DNA from: Exiguobacterium chiriqhucha RW-2
Lineage (GTDB): Bacteria > Bacillota > Bacilli > Exiguobacteriales > Exiguobacteriaceae
DNA length: 64,000 nt
Direction of reading: 5' to 3'
Assembly (NCBI RefSeq): GCF_000416965.1
Contig: NZ_ATCL01000003.1
Span: 34,910-98,909, forward strand
Below, one piece after another: positions 33,852-43,249 of the stretch (positions are counted from its first letter, which is position 1; each line of letters opens with the position of its first letter). The notes under the pieces were generated by a model, which did no database searches, had not been told where the DNA came from, and saw only the letters and a program-made list of their open reading frames with translations. The position numbers were made by a program, and so were the translations under genes.

Positions 33852-35921
33852 ATGCCAGAGAACTCATCGTTAATCAAGTTGCACCAAGTCTTGAAAGAAA
33901 AACGAACGAACGTCCATTATGAGATTCCGGCGTTATGGAACCGGCTGCAATTCGCTTCAGAGCCTGTACGTGATGGGGTCGAACGGGTCAATCCGTATGA
34001 TTTCTTGATCGAGACGATTGAAAAAGCGATTCTTCCCCATGCGGTCGACGGACGGGGTTACCATCAATCGGTCGCCCAAGCGGACGGATATTTGCAAACT
34101 GGCGGCGATTGGATCAAGCGGGCCTCGGTCTACTCGATGCAAGTCCGGACGTCGACATCATGGGATCATGATGGATCAGGCTATGTCGAAATGGAGAACT
34201 CGATCGGCATGAAAGACACGGGGACGTTCGTCAAAACGCTCGCGTTGATTCCGCATCTCCTTTACATGGGAATCGACACGTTGTTCTTATTGCCAATCTC
34301 GCAACACAGTCATAAAAACAAAAAAGGCGAATTTGGTTCTCCTTATGCCGTGCAAGACTTTTTTGGAATCGATGAGGAACTGAAAGAGACGTTGACCGGA
34401 GACGGCTTGACGGTCGAAGAAGAGTTCGCGGCGTTCGTCGAAGCATGTCACATGGTGGGGATTCGTGTCGTCATCGATGTCATCCCGCGTACATGTGCCC
34501 GTGACAACCGACTCATTCTCGAAAATCCGGAATGGTTTTATTGGATTCCGGTGACCGAACTCGATTACTATCATCCGCCGCACGTACCAGGAATTGGTGA
34601 GAACGTGAAACCAGAGCATGCTTTCTTACCTATGATTTATGGGTCAGAAGACGTCTGGGCGCACTTACGTCGCTTCTCGATGGCACCGAATCTCGTCGAT
34701 GCGGACAAGTGGGAGACGGTGAGAGCGTACTTGCTCGAGCATCCAGAAGAGAACTTGCTTGCCGTCATCGAGCGCGAGTTCGGATTAACGACCGCTCCAG
34801 CCTTCTCCGATTGCATCAATGACCCGCAACCACCATGGTCGGATGTGACGTATTTTCGTCTGTTCTTGGACCACCCGACAGCGGCAGCGCCTTACGTGAG
34901 CGAAGCGAACTTGGCACCTTATATCTTGTTCGACTCGATCAAATCGAATCAATTCCGAGGCGATCAAATCAACGAGCCGCTCTGGGCGATGCTCGCCGAC
35001 ATCATTCCACACTATCAGCGTGAATATGGGATTGATGGAGCTCGCATCGACATGGGGCACGCCTTGCCGGTCGATTTGGCGCAACGGATTCTACAGCAAC
35101 CGCGTGAACTCGACGCCAACTTCAGCTTCATCGCTGAAGAATTGATTGAAATCGGTGCGTGGGCGGCGAAAGAAGCGGGCTATAACATGATTATCGGGTA
35201 CGGGTTCTATAAAGAGCCACGCTTTGATACACATGAGACGCACCAGTTCGTATATGACTCGCGCTTCTTACCGTTACCGGTGTTTGCGGCCGGAGAAACG
35301 GCAGACACACGCCGTATCGCGACACGAGATGGGGGACGGCAGGCGAGTCGCTTGCTCACCGTCTTGAACGGCTTCGTACCGAACGGCGTCCCGATGACGA
35401 ACTCTGGACTCGAACTGTATGAGACACAGCCGATGAACACCGGGCTCGACTGCCGACCGGAAGAAGCGTATCAACTCTTCCCGACCGATCCGTACTTTGG
35501 AAAGCTTGCTTTCTTCGATGCGTACCAGTTCCATTGGGATCATCCGGAGCGAGACGAGATGATCGAACTGATGCATCAAGTGGCCGAGGTGCGTCGTCGT
35601 TGGTTGGACGTCCTCGTCAACCCGAGTCATTTCGAACCGCTCGCCATGGCACATATGGATGCGCCGTTCATCGGCCTCGCTTGGTTGCGTCCGGATACGA
35701 ACGAGACGCTTCTCGTCGTGGCCAATACGGATATGCACCAACCGTTGCAAGGGAAAGTCCCGCTCGACGGGGTGCGACGCCGCAACTGGAACGCGAGCCG
35801 TTTCGCCGAGATGGTGTACTCACCGACGTCATGGCCGTACGCCGAGCATTCGTTCGACGAGAATTGGGACCTGTGGGTCGATTTGAAGCCGGGCGAAGTG
35901 AAGATTTATGAGATGAAATAA
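33852..35921 (+). CDS. GH13 alpha-amylase-family enzyme, maltosyltransferase-like
   Basis: Cytoplasmic protein of 689 aa without signal peptide. Barrel motifs in order: GIDTLFLLPIS and GSPYAVQDFF (beta3 region), GIRVVIDVIPRT, GARIDMGHALP with the nucleophile aspartate near residue 399, FIAEEL with the acid/base glutamate near 429, and ETADTRRIAT near 482, which may hold the third acid. The C-terminal part is a beta domain. The layout resembles glucan maltosyltransferases and GlgE rather than secreted amylases. An exact subfamily is not recognised. A cre site is present upstream, and it stands alone. Confidence 0.75.
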   Translation: MPENSSLIKLHQVLKEKRTNVHYEIPALWNRLQFASEPVRDGVERVNPYDFLIETIEKAILPHAVDGRGYHQSVAQADGYLQTGGDWIKRASVYSMQVRTSTSWDHDGSGYVEMENSIGMKDTGTFVKTLALIPHLLYMGIDTLFLLPISQHSHKNKKGEFGSPYAVQDFFGIDEELKETLTGDGLTVEEEFAAFVEACHMVGIRVVIDVIPRTCARDNRLILENPEWFYWIPVTELDYYHPPHVPGIGENVKPEHAFLPMIYGSEDVWAHLRRFSMAPNLVDADKWETVRAYLLEHPEENLLAVIEREFGLTTAPAFSDCINDPQPPWSDVTYFRLFLDHPTAAAPYVSEANLAPYILFDSIKSNQFRGDQINEPLWAMLADIIPHYQREYGIDGARIDMGHALPVDLAQRILQQPRELDANFSFIAEELIEIGAWAAKEAGYNMIIGYGFYKEPRFDTHETHQFVYDSRFLPLPVFAAGETADTRRIATRDGGRQASRLLTVLNGFVPNGVPMTNSGLELYETQPMNTGLDCRPEEAYQLFPTDPYFGKLAFFDAYQFHWDHPERDEMIELMHQVAEVRRRWLDVLVNPSHFEPLAMAHMDAPFIGLAWLRPDTNETLLVVANTDMHQPLQGKVPLDGVRRRNWNASRFAEMVYSPTSWPYAEHSFDENWDLWVDLKPGEVKIYEMK

Positions 35922-35925
35922 GCAA

Positions 35926-35957
35926 ATGCCCCGAACCGGATACCGGTTCGGGGCATG
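35926..35957. terminator. Hairpin between GH13 and GGDEF-EAL genes
   Basis: Perfect arms ATGCCCCGAACCGG / CCGGTTCGGGGCAT around ATA. T-runs are short on both sides, so it is a probable rather than certain bidirectional terminator. Confidence 0.7.
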
Positions 35958-35961
35958 TTCG

Positions 35962-38565
35962 TTACATCGTCTGCTTCATATAGTAAATAACAAACTCATC
36001 GAGTGGCATCGGTTTCGCATAGCGATAGCCTTGCATCGAATCACAGCCGATTTTCCGTAAGAAATTCTCTTGATACTCGGTCTCGACACCTTCAGCGACG
36101 AGCGCCATCCCGAGTTGCCGGGCCATCGCGACGATGGTCGCGGTGACGGTCTGATACTCCCGGTTTTCTTCGAGTTGCATCGTGAACTCGCGCGGGATTT
36201 TCAGCTCATCGATTGGATAGCGGACGAGGTAGGCGAGCGAGCTGTAGCCGGTACCGAAATCGTCGATCGACAGTTTGATGCCAAGCGCCTTCAACTCGAG
36301 AATCCGTGTCAACACGCGGTCGGATTGATGTGCCGCGACCGTCTCGGTCAACTCGAAGTTAAGTCGGCCAGGTTCAATCGGGAACCGTTCGAATAACGTC
36401 GTCAAATATTCGATTAAGTGCTCATCGAACAGTTGGCGGACGGATAGGTTGACCGATAGTTTTGGTAAATCGATATCGCCTTGCTCGAAGGCGTACATCA
36501 ATTGGAATGTTTCATGAATCATCCAGCGGCCGAGATCATGGATATGCCCCGTCTCTTCGGCAATCGGAATGAACTGGCTTGGCGGGATGAAGACGCCGTC
36601 TCGTTGCCAACGCATGAGCGCCTCGGCCCCGATGATGGCTTTCGTCGAAGCGTCAACTTGAGGCTGAAGATAAAGCGAGATCTCGCCTTTCTCGAGGGCG
36701 GTATCAAGCCCTTCCATCAACAGTTTGCGCTCTTCTTTGTGGGCCCGTAATTCAGGAGCGAACAAAACGGTCTCGTTGCGTCCTTTGTCCTTCGCCTTAT
36801 ACATGGCAAGGTCGGCGTTCGACAGCAAATGCTTGAGCGTCGAACCGTGTTCAGGATAGCGGACGATACCGATGGACGCGTGAATCTCGACGAGCGTCCC
36901 GCCCATGAAGTACGGCGGACGATAGACGGAGCGTCGTAACCGTTCGACGAGCATCTCATCGTCGTCATGCTCGGCGACAACGATGAATTCGTCACCACCG
37001 AGCCGGCCCGCATACTCGTTCGGCAACAAGGCGCCCCGTAGACGTTTACCGATATGTTGCAACAACTCGTCACCCATATGATGGCCGAACTGGTCGTTAA
37101 TTTCTTTAAAACCGTCGAGGTCGGAGAACATGAGCGAGAACGGACGTCCTTCCGCGATCAGCCGTTCAATCTGTTCTTGCAGGGCGTAGCGGTTATGAAG
37201 CCCGGTCAGACTGTCATGGTTCGCTTGATAATAAATCTGTTCTTGTTGGACGATCATTTGCGTGATGTCCTTGACGATCGCATAGATGCCTTCGACTTCG
37301 CCGTCGATAATCATTGGAATATTCATCAACTGCCACACCCGTTTCGCCCCGTCTTCGGTGACGACATCGACGTCGAGTGTCCGGGGGCGACCGTTCGTTA
37401 AATCGTGCAACACGGTCGCATAGGCGGACCGGTCTTTTTGTTCGATAATGTCTAAAATGTTGGAGCCAATCAACGTTTCCGTATCATGACCAAGCACCGA
37501 GCTGCCGGCCTCGTTCACAGACAACACTTCGCCATGGAGGTCGAACAAGAAAATCGGTTCGGCATGATAGGCGAATAGCGAGCGATACTGTTGTTCGCGA
37601 ACCTCGAGTTCATGCGCCTTCGTCGTCACCGCGACTTCGAGGTCGGTATTGACGGTATGTAAACGGTGACTGATCAATGCGTTTTGTTTGGCGACGACGA
37701 ACTGACGGATGAGCAGCAACAAGACGGCGTTCGCCGTCATCGAGTCGAGCACAGATGTGCCGAGCAAACGATCCGAGGCGAGCATGAACAGCATGACGAT
37801 TGCGCTATAGACGACGTAGTCGAACACGGAGTCATAGACGAGGGCATCTTCTCTCGATTCATCGAACACGTAGCTGATTGAAATGATAAAGATGCTACTC
37901 ACTTGAAGCAGGTGCACCAACTCATGGCCGATGCCGTTGAAGATGAGCAATTGGTTCAAAATCGAGGCAGTCGTGAAGCCGAGAATGCCGATCAACAAGA
38001 GCACACGGAACGTTTGGCCGACCGAGGTGATGCGATTCAAGTACAGGAAGCCGAGCATCATGTAGAGACTAATCAACACCATCTGTTCTTCAAAACCGTT
38101 CAAATGAGCCGCATAACGTGCTCCGTCGTTCGAATAAACGAACAGATGCAACGCCCCAATCAACAGGAAGCTGAACAAGGCGAAAATGTCGAACGTTCGT
38201 AGTTTCAATGTCCGAATTTCAATCGATTGCGTGATGACAATCAGCGACATAATCAAATAAAAAAAGTTCTGAATGAACGGCATGTGGTTGATTGCTGTCG
38301 ATGCACCAAAATGGTGTCCGACCAAATAGGCGATGAAGCAGACATTGCCGGCGCTAATCAGTAAATGTATGTAGCGTCGCATCCCTTGATTTTGAAACAC
38401 GGCCGTCGCGCTAAAGATGGTCGCGATGAGTGTGACCGCCGTGAAATAGACGAACAAACTCGTCTCCCTTAAAGCGTAAGGGGTGAACAGAATCAATAAA
38501 AGTCCGAGAAAAAAGGTCCCGACGAGCAAAGCGGGGACTGTTTGGCGCAACGAGTGGTTGGTCAA
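35962..38565 (-). CDS. Membrane PAS-GGDEF-EAL c-di-GMP protein
   Basis: About 867 aa. An N-terminal block of about eight or nine TM helices (to residue 300) is followed by a PAS domain (about 325-440), a GGDEF domain with intact RLGGDEFIVVAE, and an EAL domain with AEALMRW, NLSVRQL, FELTET, IDDFGTGYSS, VAEGVE and MQGYRYAKPM. In the EAL the usual KIDR reads KIPR, keeping the lysine but losing the next acid. Both synthesis and hydrolysis are therefore possible. A TTG start (38565) 8 bases after AAGGAGG is preferred; a GTG nine bases earlier overlaps the ribosome binding site. Confidence 0.88.
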   Translation of the reverse strand: MTNHSLRQTVPALLVGTFFLGLLLILFTPYALRETSLFVYFTAVTLIATIFSATAVFQNQGMRRYIHLLISAGNVCFIAYLVGHHFGASTAINHMPFIQNFFYLIMSLIVITQSIEIRTLKLRTFDIFALFSFLLIGALHLFVYSNDGARYAAHLNGFEEQMVLISLYMMLGFLYLNRITSVGQTFRVLLLIGILGFTTASILNQLLIFNGIGHELVHLLQVSSIFIISISYVFDESREDALVYDSVFDYVVYSAIVMLFMLASDRLLGTSVLDSMTANAVLLLLIRQFVVAKQNALISHRLHTVNTDLEVAVTTKAHELEVREQQYRSLFAYHAEPIFLFDLHGEVLSVNEAGSSVLGHDTETLIGSNILDIIEQKDRSAYATVLHDLTNGRPRTLDVDVVTEDGAKRVWQLMNIPMIIDGEVEGIYAIVKDITQMIVQQEQIYYQANHDSLTGLHNRYALQEQIERLIAEGRPFSLMFSDLDGFKEINDQFGHHMGDELLQHIGKRLRGALLPNEYAGRLGGDEFIVVAEHDDDEMLVERLRRSVYRPPYFMGGTLVEIHASIGIVRYPEHGSTLKHLLSNADLAMYKAKDKGRNETVLFAPELRAHKEERKLLMEGLDTALEKGEISLYLQPQVDASTKAIIGAEALMRWQRDGVFIPPSQFIPIAEETGHIHDLGRWMIHETFQLMYAFEQGDIDLPKLSVNLSVRQLFDEHLIEYLTTLFERFPIEPGRLNFELTETVAAHQSDRVLTRILELKALGIKLSIDDFGTGYSSLAYLVRYPIDELKIPREFTMQLEENREYQTVTATIVAMARQLGMALVAEGVETEYQENFLRKIGCDSMQGYRYAKPMPLDEFVIYYMKQTM

Positions 38566-38635
38566 CTCATGCACCTCCTTCTGTATATGTCTAAGAGGCT
38601 CACCATTATTATCGGATTGTTCAAGCGTTTGTTAC

Positions 38636-38666
38636 ACAAAAAAATCGACAGCAACTCGCTGTCGAT
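38636..38666 (-). terminator. Terminator after yitT-like gene
   Basis: Arms ATCGACAGC / GCTGTCGAT abutting the stop codon; T-run on the minus strand. Confidence 0.88.
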
Positions 38667-39532
38667 TAAAGTGTATACGAATGTTCTTTGAAGTTACCGA
38701 CGACCGAATCGATTTCGGAGACGGTGACGAACGCTTCTGAATCAATCTCGGAGACGATTTGACGCAGTTTTGGAATTTCGTTGTTCTGGACGACGACATA
38801 CAACATCTTCTTCGAGTCGTTCGAGTAACCGCCGGTCGCGTCCATAATCGTGACGCCGCGTTTCAAGTTCTGCTTGATGACGAGGTTGATTTCATCGGCT
38901 TTCTTACAGATGATGAAACACTGCTTCTGCGCCGAGAAGAACCGATGAATCGTCAACAACGTCCGCGACCGGACGAAACTGAGAACGAGCGCATACATGA
39001 CCGCTTTAATGTCGAACGTGATGAACACGAGGATATAGACGATGATATCTTGTGTCAAAAAGATTTTCGGGAGTGATAAGTTCCGGTTGTTCGTATAAAT
39101 GACTTTCCCGAGAATGTCGAGTCCTCCGGTCGAAGCGCCTGCGAATAACAGCAGGGCGAGCCCGAGGCCGGAAACAATCCCACTGAACACCGAGGCGACG
39201 AGCGGGTCATCGAGCGGTGTCGGCGGGATGAGCACGGGCAACGTGTCAATCAAGATGGATGATAAGACGACGACGAGGCCGGTCATGAGAATGAACCGTT
39301 TCCCCAGATATTTAATCCCGACGATGAAGAGCGGGATATTCAAGACGAGTTGCGTGAATCCAATCGGCGTGTTGAACAATTCATTGACGATCAACGTGAT
39401 CCCGACGATACCCCCGGACCCGATTTCGTTTGGTTTGAGCAATAGACCGACAAAAATCGATTGTAGAATCGTTCCGGCGATGATGAACAAGGTCGTCTCG
39501 ACGGCGATCCGTTTTCTAGTTTTTGCGTACAT
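38666..39532 (-). CDS. YitT family membrane protein
   Basis: Protein of 288 aa with about five TM segments (residues 10-200, DUF161) and a cytoplasmic C-terminal domain DUF2179 (VIKQNLKRGVTIMDATGGYSN). ASTGGLDILGKVI and GSGGIVGITLIVN are the repeated TGG-type loops. The function of YitT/YpjC/YqfU is not known. The ribosome binding site is weak: no clear SD is seen in the 20 bases before the ATG, although AAAGGGGG occurs 27 bases upstream, so the start is less certain than the gene. Confidence 0.85.
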   Translation of the reverse strand: MYAKTRKRIAVETTLFIIAGTILQSIFVGLLLKPNEIGSGGIVGITLIVNELFNTPIGFTQLVLNIPLFIVGIKYLGKRFILMTGLVVVLSSILIDTLPVLIPPTPLDDPLVASVFSGIVSGLGLALLLFAGASTGGLDILGKVIYTNNRNLSLPKIFLTQDIIVYILVFITFDIKAVMYALVLSFVRSRTLLTIHRFFSAQKQCFIICKKADEINLVIKQNLKRGVTIMDATGGYSNDSKKMLYVVVQNNEIPKLRQIVSEIDSEAFVTVSEIDSVVGNFKEHSYTL

Positions 39533-39619
39533 AGATAATGGCTAGGCGCCATACGCCCCCTTTGAAATAAACTCATTCAAGCGTACTCCGACGATGTCGG
39601 AATTTCAAGCGTCGAATGA

Positions 39620-40027
39620 TTACAATTCATTATGGAAGCGGTCGATATCACTTGCGAGCTGTTCATGAACGTAATCGATGACTTGAGCGTCATCGAATAA
39701 GCCGAGCGGAGCGTCATCCGGAATCGCATCGAATGGGGATACGAAGTAGAGGACGGCGGCGACGAGGGCATGCTGTTTGTCTGGCTGCATCTCGAACTGG
39801 TCGTTATAGAGGGCGCGCAACATATTGAGCAACTGTTTCATTTGGAAGTAGAGCGTCAGTTCTTCTTCCCGTTCGATATTGCTAATCTCGCTTGACGCGA
39901 CATCGACTGTCACTTTAGCGAGAGCGAGTTCGCCTTGGACCAAGAGATCACCCAATTTTTCTTTGTTGGTATAGTCCTCGGTCGCGCTTGTTAAAAAGTG
40001 TGTGTACGTCGTTTTCCAATCTGACAT
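39620..40027 (-). CDS. DUF1232 (YkvA-like) protein
   Basis: Protein of 135 aa. The C-terminal YFVSPFDAIPDDAPLGLFDDAQVI is the DUF1232 signature, a short hydrophobic hairpin followed by paired aspartates. The N-terminal half is a charged helix region. AAGGAGG precedes the ATG at 40027; the longer frame adds eight residues including the SD itself. Function unknown. It is divergent from the aminopeptidase gene. Confidence 0.82.
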   Translation of the reverse strand: MSDWKTTYTHFLTSATEDYTNKEKLGDLLVQGELALAKVTVDVASSEISNIEREEELTLYFQMKQLLNMLRALYNDQFEMQPDKQHALVAAVLYFVSPFDAIPDDAPLGLFDDAQVIDYVHEQLASDIDRFHNEL

Positions 40028-40140
40028 GTATATTCCTCCTTCTGTCTTCATCTACTAATATGCCCGTTTTTGCGATTTGGTTGCAACTTTTCCGAAAATT
40101 TAAGAAAATAGAAATAAGTGAAAAAGGAGGAACTGTACAT

Positions 40141-41379
40141 ATGTCTACTGTAACCATGCCGACTGAGGCAGAATTTGCCCGCTACGCTGAGCTTGCCGTC
40201 AAAAAAGGCGTCAACATTCAGCCGGGCCAACAGCTCGAAGTCCGAGCTGATATTAGCCAAGCACCGCTCGTCCGTCAAATCGTGAAAGCAGCTTACGCGG
40301 CTGGCGCGAAACAAGTGTATGTGAACTGGAGCGACGAAGAGACGACGAAAGTCCGTTACTTCAACGCCCCAGCAGATGCCTTCAAAGAATACCCGGAATG
40401 GCTCAAGGCACGCTTTGAGCAATTGGCCGAAGAGAAGACGGCGTTCCTATCGATCGTCAGCGACGACCCGGACGCACTGAACGGCGTCGAGTCGTCACGT
40501 ATCGCGGACTCGAACCGTGCTGCCGGCGTGGCGCTCGCGAAATGGCGCAAATATGTCATGAGCGACAATGTCAGCTGGTCAATCGTCGCTGGCGCTTCGG
40601 AAGCATGGGCGAAGAAAGTCTTCCCAGACCGTGAAGACGCCGTACCAGCCCTTTGGAAAGCGATTTTCGAAGCGACGCGCATGGACCAACCGGATGTCGT
40701 CGCGGCGTGGGATACGCATGACGCATCGCTCCGTGAACGCGCGACGTTACTCACGAATAAGAAGTACACGAAGCTCCATTACAAAGCACCGGGCACGGAA
40801 TTGACGATCGGCTTGCCGAAGAAGCACGTCTTCCTTGGCGGCGGCGGTCCGAACATCGACGGCGTCGATTTCATCGCCAACATGCCGACCGAAGAAGTGT
40901 TCACGCTCGCTGATAAAGATTCGGTCGAAGGACACGTCTCGAGCACGAAACCGCTCAGCTACAGCGGCAACTTGATTGATGGGTTCACACTTTGGTTCGA
41001 AGGCGGGAAAGTCGTGAAGGCGGAAGCGAAACAAGGCCAACAGGCACTCGATGAGTTGTTGAACCTCGATGAAGGGGCGCGTCGTATCGGAGAAGTTGCG
41101 CTCGTGCCGGACGACTCACCAATCTCGAACTCGGGTCTCCTTTTCTATAACACGTTGTTCGACGAGAACGCATCATGCCACTTGGCGCTCGGACGCGCCT
41201 ACTCGACATGTCTCGAAGGCGGACCGCAAATGTCAGCTGAAGAGCTCGCCGAGAACGGTGCGAACGACTCGATGACACACGTCGACTTCATGATCGGCTC
41301 GGCCGAGATGAACATCGACGGCGAACTCGAAGACGGTTCACGCGAAGCCATCATGCGTGACGGCAACTGGGTCATTTAA
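40141..41379 (+). CDS. M29 family metallo-aminopeptidase (AmpS-type)
   Basis: Cytoplasmic aminopeptidase of 412 aa (thermophilic aminopeptidase family). GVNIQPGQQLEVRADI at the N-terminus, NMPTEEVFT with the first metal glutamate, EGHVSSTKPLSY, LFYNTLFDENASCHLALGRAY with the histidine and glutamate ligands, and SMTHVDFMIGS with the last His/Asp ligands all match M29. It releases N-terminal residues from peptides. AAAGGAGGA is well placed before ATG 40141; a much longer upstream frame is unsupported. Confidence 0.94.
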   Translation: MSTVTMPTEAEFARYAELAVKKGVNIQPGQQLEVRADISQAPLVRQIVKAAYAAGAKQVYVNWSDEETTKVRYFNAPADAFKEYPEWLKARFEQLAEEKTAFLSIVSDDPDALNGVESSRIADSNRAAGVALAKWRKYVMSDNVSWSIVAGASEAWAKKVFPDREDAVPALWKAIFEATRMDQPDVVAAWDTHDASLRERATLLTNKKYTKLHYKAPGTELTIGLPKKHVFLGGGGPNIDGVDFIANMPTEEVFTLADKDSVEGHVSSTKPLSYSGNLIDGFTLWFEGGKVVKAEAKQGQQALDELLNLDEGARRIGEVALVPDDSPISNSGLLFYNTLFDENASCHLALGRAYSTCLEGGPQMSAEELAENGANDSMTHVDFMIGSAEMNIDGELEDGSREAIMRDGNWVI

Positions 41380-41386
41380 TCAAGCA

Positions 41387-41423
41387 AGAGACGAATCCCT
41401 TCGTGGAATTCGTCTCTTTTTTA
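41387..41423. terminator. Bidirectional terminator
   Basis: AAGAGACGAAT / ATTCGTCTCTT followed by T-run, between convergent aminopeptidase and esterase genes. Confidence 0.85.
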
Positions 41424-42203
41424 TGTCAATTCATAGAGGAAGGCGAGGGCGTTCGGTAGCCGACGCCGCCACGCGATTTCATTATGGACGGCACCGGGCT
41501 CGACTTCATAGCGGAAGGCGATCCCTGTTCGCGCGACCGTCTCGACGAGTTTCGCGTTCGTATAGAGGTAATCCTCGGGCGTGATCGGTCCGCTCGTCTC
41601 GTTCGTCCCGATGTCCATATAGAGACGCGCCGTCACATCGGCCTGCTTCACATCCCGAATGAGGGAGTCGAGATTGGCCCAAGCGGCTGTCGAGAGCGAG
41701 CCGACGCGCCGGATGGACGGATAGGCCGTCATCATATAGAGCGAGATGACCCCGCCCATCGAGCTGCCCATCACGCCGACGTCGTCCGGGTCGGTCGCGT
41801 AGCGTTCATCAATCCACGGCTTCAACTCTTTCATGAGCCAGTCGGCGTAAGCCCGACCTCTCCCGCCGAGCGTGGGCCGTGTCTTGGCGAGTTCCGGCCC
41901 GATTCGGCGATATAGCATCTCATCCTCATAAAACGAATACTCATCGTAGCGGTCGAGCCAGTCCGGGGCACTCGCGATGGCGACGACCATGAGCGGCAAT
42001 TGCAAGTCCTCGATGTGGCGGTCGATTGACCAACCTTCGCCGATCGTGGCGGTCTTGCCGTCGAACACGTTTTGACCGTCGTGCATATAGAGGACCGGGA
42101 TCTTTTCGTCAGCCGACACGAAGTCGGGACGATAGACACGGACAATCCGCTTCCGGCCACGTATGGCCTCGGTCGGTAAGGTGAAGCTGAATTGGTCGAG
42201 CAT
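41421..42203 (-). CDS. Putative esterase (esterase D/enterochelin esterase fold)
   Basis: Alpha/beta hydrolase of 260 aa, PF00756 type. RVYRPDF, LYMHDGQNVFDG, then VMGSSMGGVIS with the nucleophile serine, TNETSGP, and a C-terminal histidine in VHNEIAWRRRLP. The family includes siderophore esterases, S-formylglutathione hydrolases and sugar esterases. No neighbour fixes the substrate. AAAGGAGC supports the ATG at 42203. Confidence 0.85.
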   Translation of the reverse strand: MLDQFSFTLPTEAIRGRKRIVRVYRPDFVSADEKIPVLYMHDGQNVFDGKTATIGEGWSIDRHIEDLQLPLMVVAIASAPDWLDRYDEYSFYEDEMLYRRIGPELAKTRPTLGGRGRAYADWLMKELKPWIDERYATDPDDVGVMGSSMGGVISLYMMTAYPSIRRVGSLSTAAWANLDSLIRDVKQADVTARLYMDIGTNETSGPITPEDYLYTNAKLVETVARTGIAFRYEVEPGAVHNEIAWRRRLPNALAFLYELT

Positions 42204-42273
42204 ATAAAGCGCTCCTTTCGCAGTCAACTGGTTTTAGTTTGCCGGGTGTGGACGAGAAATGCAATCGCGACAC

Positions 42274-42302
42274 TTGACTACCTACCGTTCGTTAGGTAAA
42301 GT
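42274..42302 (+). promoter_or_regulatory. Promoter with TetR operator in spacer
   Basis: TTGACT, 17-base spacer, TAAAGT. The spacer is filled by an imperfect palindrome from 42279 to 42298 with outer arms TACCTA / TAGGTA and inner CGTTCG. This is the usual operator form for autoregulated TetR-family repressors. Confidence 0.72.
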
Positions 42303-42329
42303 GATAATGAAGAAAGGGGTCGATGACGG

Positions 42330-42908
42330 ATGAATACGAAACAACGAATCGAGCTGGCGGCACGGCGGCGCTTTGCGCTTGAAGGGTATGAAGGACTATC
42401 ATTAGCGGCACTCGCCGAGGATGTTGGCATTAAGAAAGCGTCGCTATACGCCCATATCGAAGGAAAAGAGCAATTGTTCAAACAAGTCGTCGAGGACATG
42501 GCAGATCGTTACGATCGCGTCTGGCGAGAAGCGCGGGACGCCACTGAGGGCGCGGCACCGCTCGAACGGATCGAGGCCATCGTCGAGACGTTGATTCGCT
42601 TCTTTGAAGAAGAGGAGACATGGATGCTGACGAAGCGGATGTTGCTCGTCCCGCCGCCTGAATTGCGATTGTTCATCGAGACGACGCTCGGGTCGGTCGA
42701 GACGGACTTGCAAGCGTTTGAGAAAGAACAGTTTCGATTGGCGATGGAGCAAGGGGCGTTACCCGAACAGTCGCTCGAGGACGTTTACGATGCCTACTAT
42801 TGTTTTCTCGACGGCGCGCTCATCTCACTCTTCACGCTCGAGACGAATCGCGTCAAGCGGCAACAGGCCGCATTCACCATCTATAAGAAAGGAGTCGGAT
42901 GGACATGA
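42330..42908 (+). CDS. TetR/AcrR-family transcriptional repressor
   Basis: Repressor of 192 aa. Helix-turn-helix at residues about 5-48: IELAARRRFALEGYEGLSLAALAEDVGIKKASLYAHIEGKEQLF. The rest is a variable ligand-binding helical domain. It heads an operon with two small multidrug resistance genes, overlapping the first by four bases, so it probably represses them and itself, relieved by an SMR substrate. The palindrome inside its promoter is the likely operator. GAAAGGGG lies 10 bases before the ATG. Confidence 0.9.
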   Translation: MNTKQRIELAARRRFALEGYEGLSLAALAEDVGIKKASLYAHIEGKEQLFKQVVEDMADRYDRVWREARDATEGAAPLERIEAIVETLIRFFEEEETWMLTKRMLLVPPPELRLFIETTLGSVETDLQAFEKEQFRLAMEQGALPEQSLEDVYDAYYCFLDGALISLFTLETNRVKRQQAAFTIYKKGVGWT

Positions 42909-43249
42909 AACAAGATCAAATGGCCTGGGTTTGGCTCATTCTAGCCGGCCTGCTTGAAATCGTCTGGGCCACGACGATGAAACTGTCGAACGGCTTCACG
43001 GTGCTCGGTCCGAGCGTGGTGACCGTTCTCTTATTAGTTGTGAGCTTTGGGTTGTTGGCGATGTCGTTCCGGACGTTACCGGCCGGGACCGGTTATGCAG
43101 TGTTCACCGGCATCGGGGCCGTCGGAACGGTCATCGTCGGTGCAGTCTTGTTCGATGAGGCGCTGACCGGCATGAAGCTCGTCTTTATCGCGACGCTCCT
43201 CATCGGTGTGATTGGACTGAAACAAGTGACAGGAGGAGAATCGGCATGA
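42905..43249 (+). CDS. Small multidrug resistance (SMR) protein, YkkC-like
   Basis: Four-TM protein of 114 aa. GLLEIVWATTMKLSNGFT in TM1 carries the essential glutamate in the EIVWA context of the guanidinium exporter (Gdx/SugE) group. GTGYAVFTGIGAVGTVI in TM3 and IGVIGLKQVT in TM4 closely resemble B. subtilis YkkC. It should work as a heterodimer with the next gene. ATG 42905 is 10 bases from AAAGGAG; another ATG two codons earlier is possible. Confidence 0.88.
   Translation: MKQDQMAWVWLILAGLLEIVWATTMKLSNGFTVLGPSVVTVLLLVVSFGLLAMSFRTLPAGTGYAVFTGIGAVGTVIVGAVLFDEALTGMKLVFIATLLIGVIGLKQVTGGESA

Noticed and set aside
42204..42329. Possible guanidine (ykkC) riboswitch before the SMR operon
   Set aside because: No ACGR-loop hairpins or conserved leader; the 126 bp hold a promoter with a palindromic operator.
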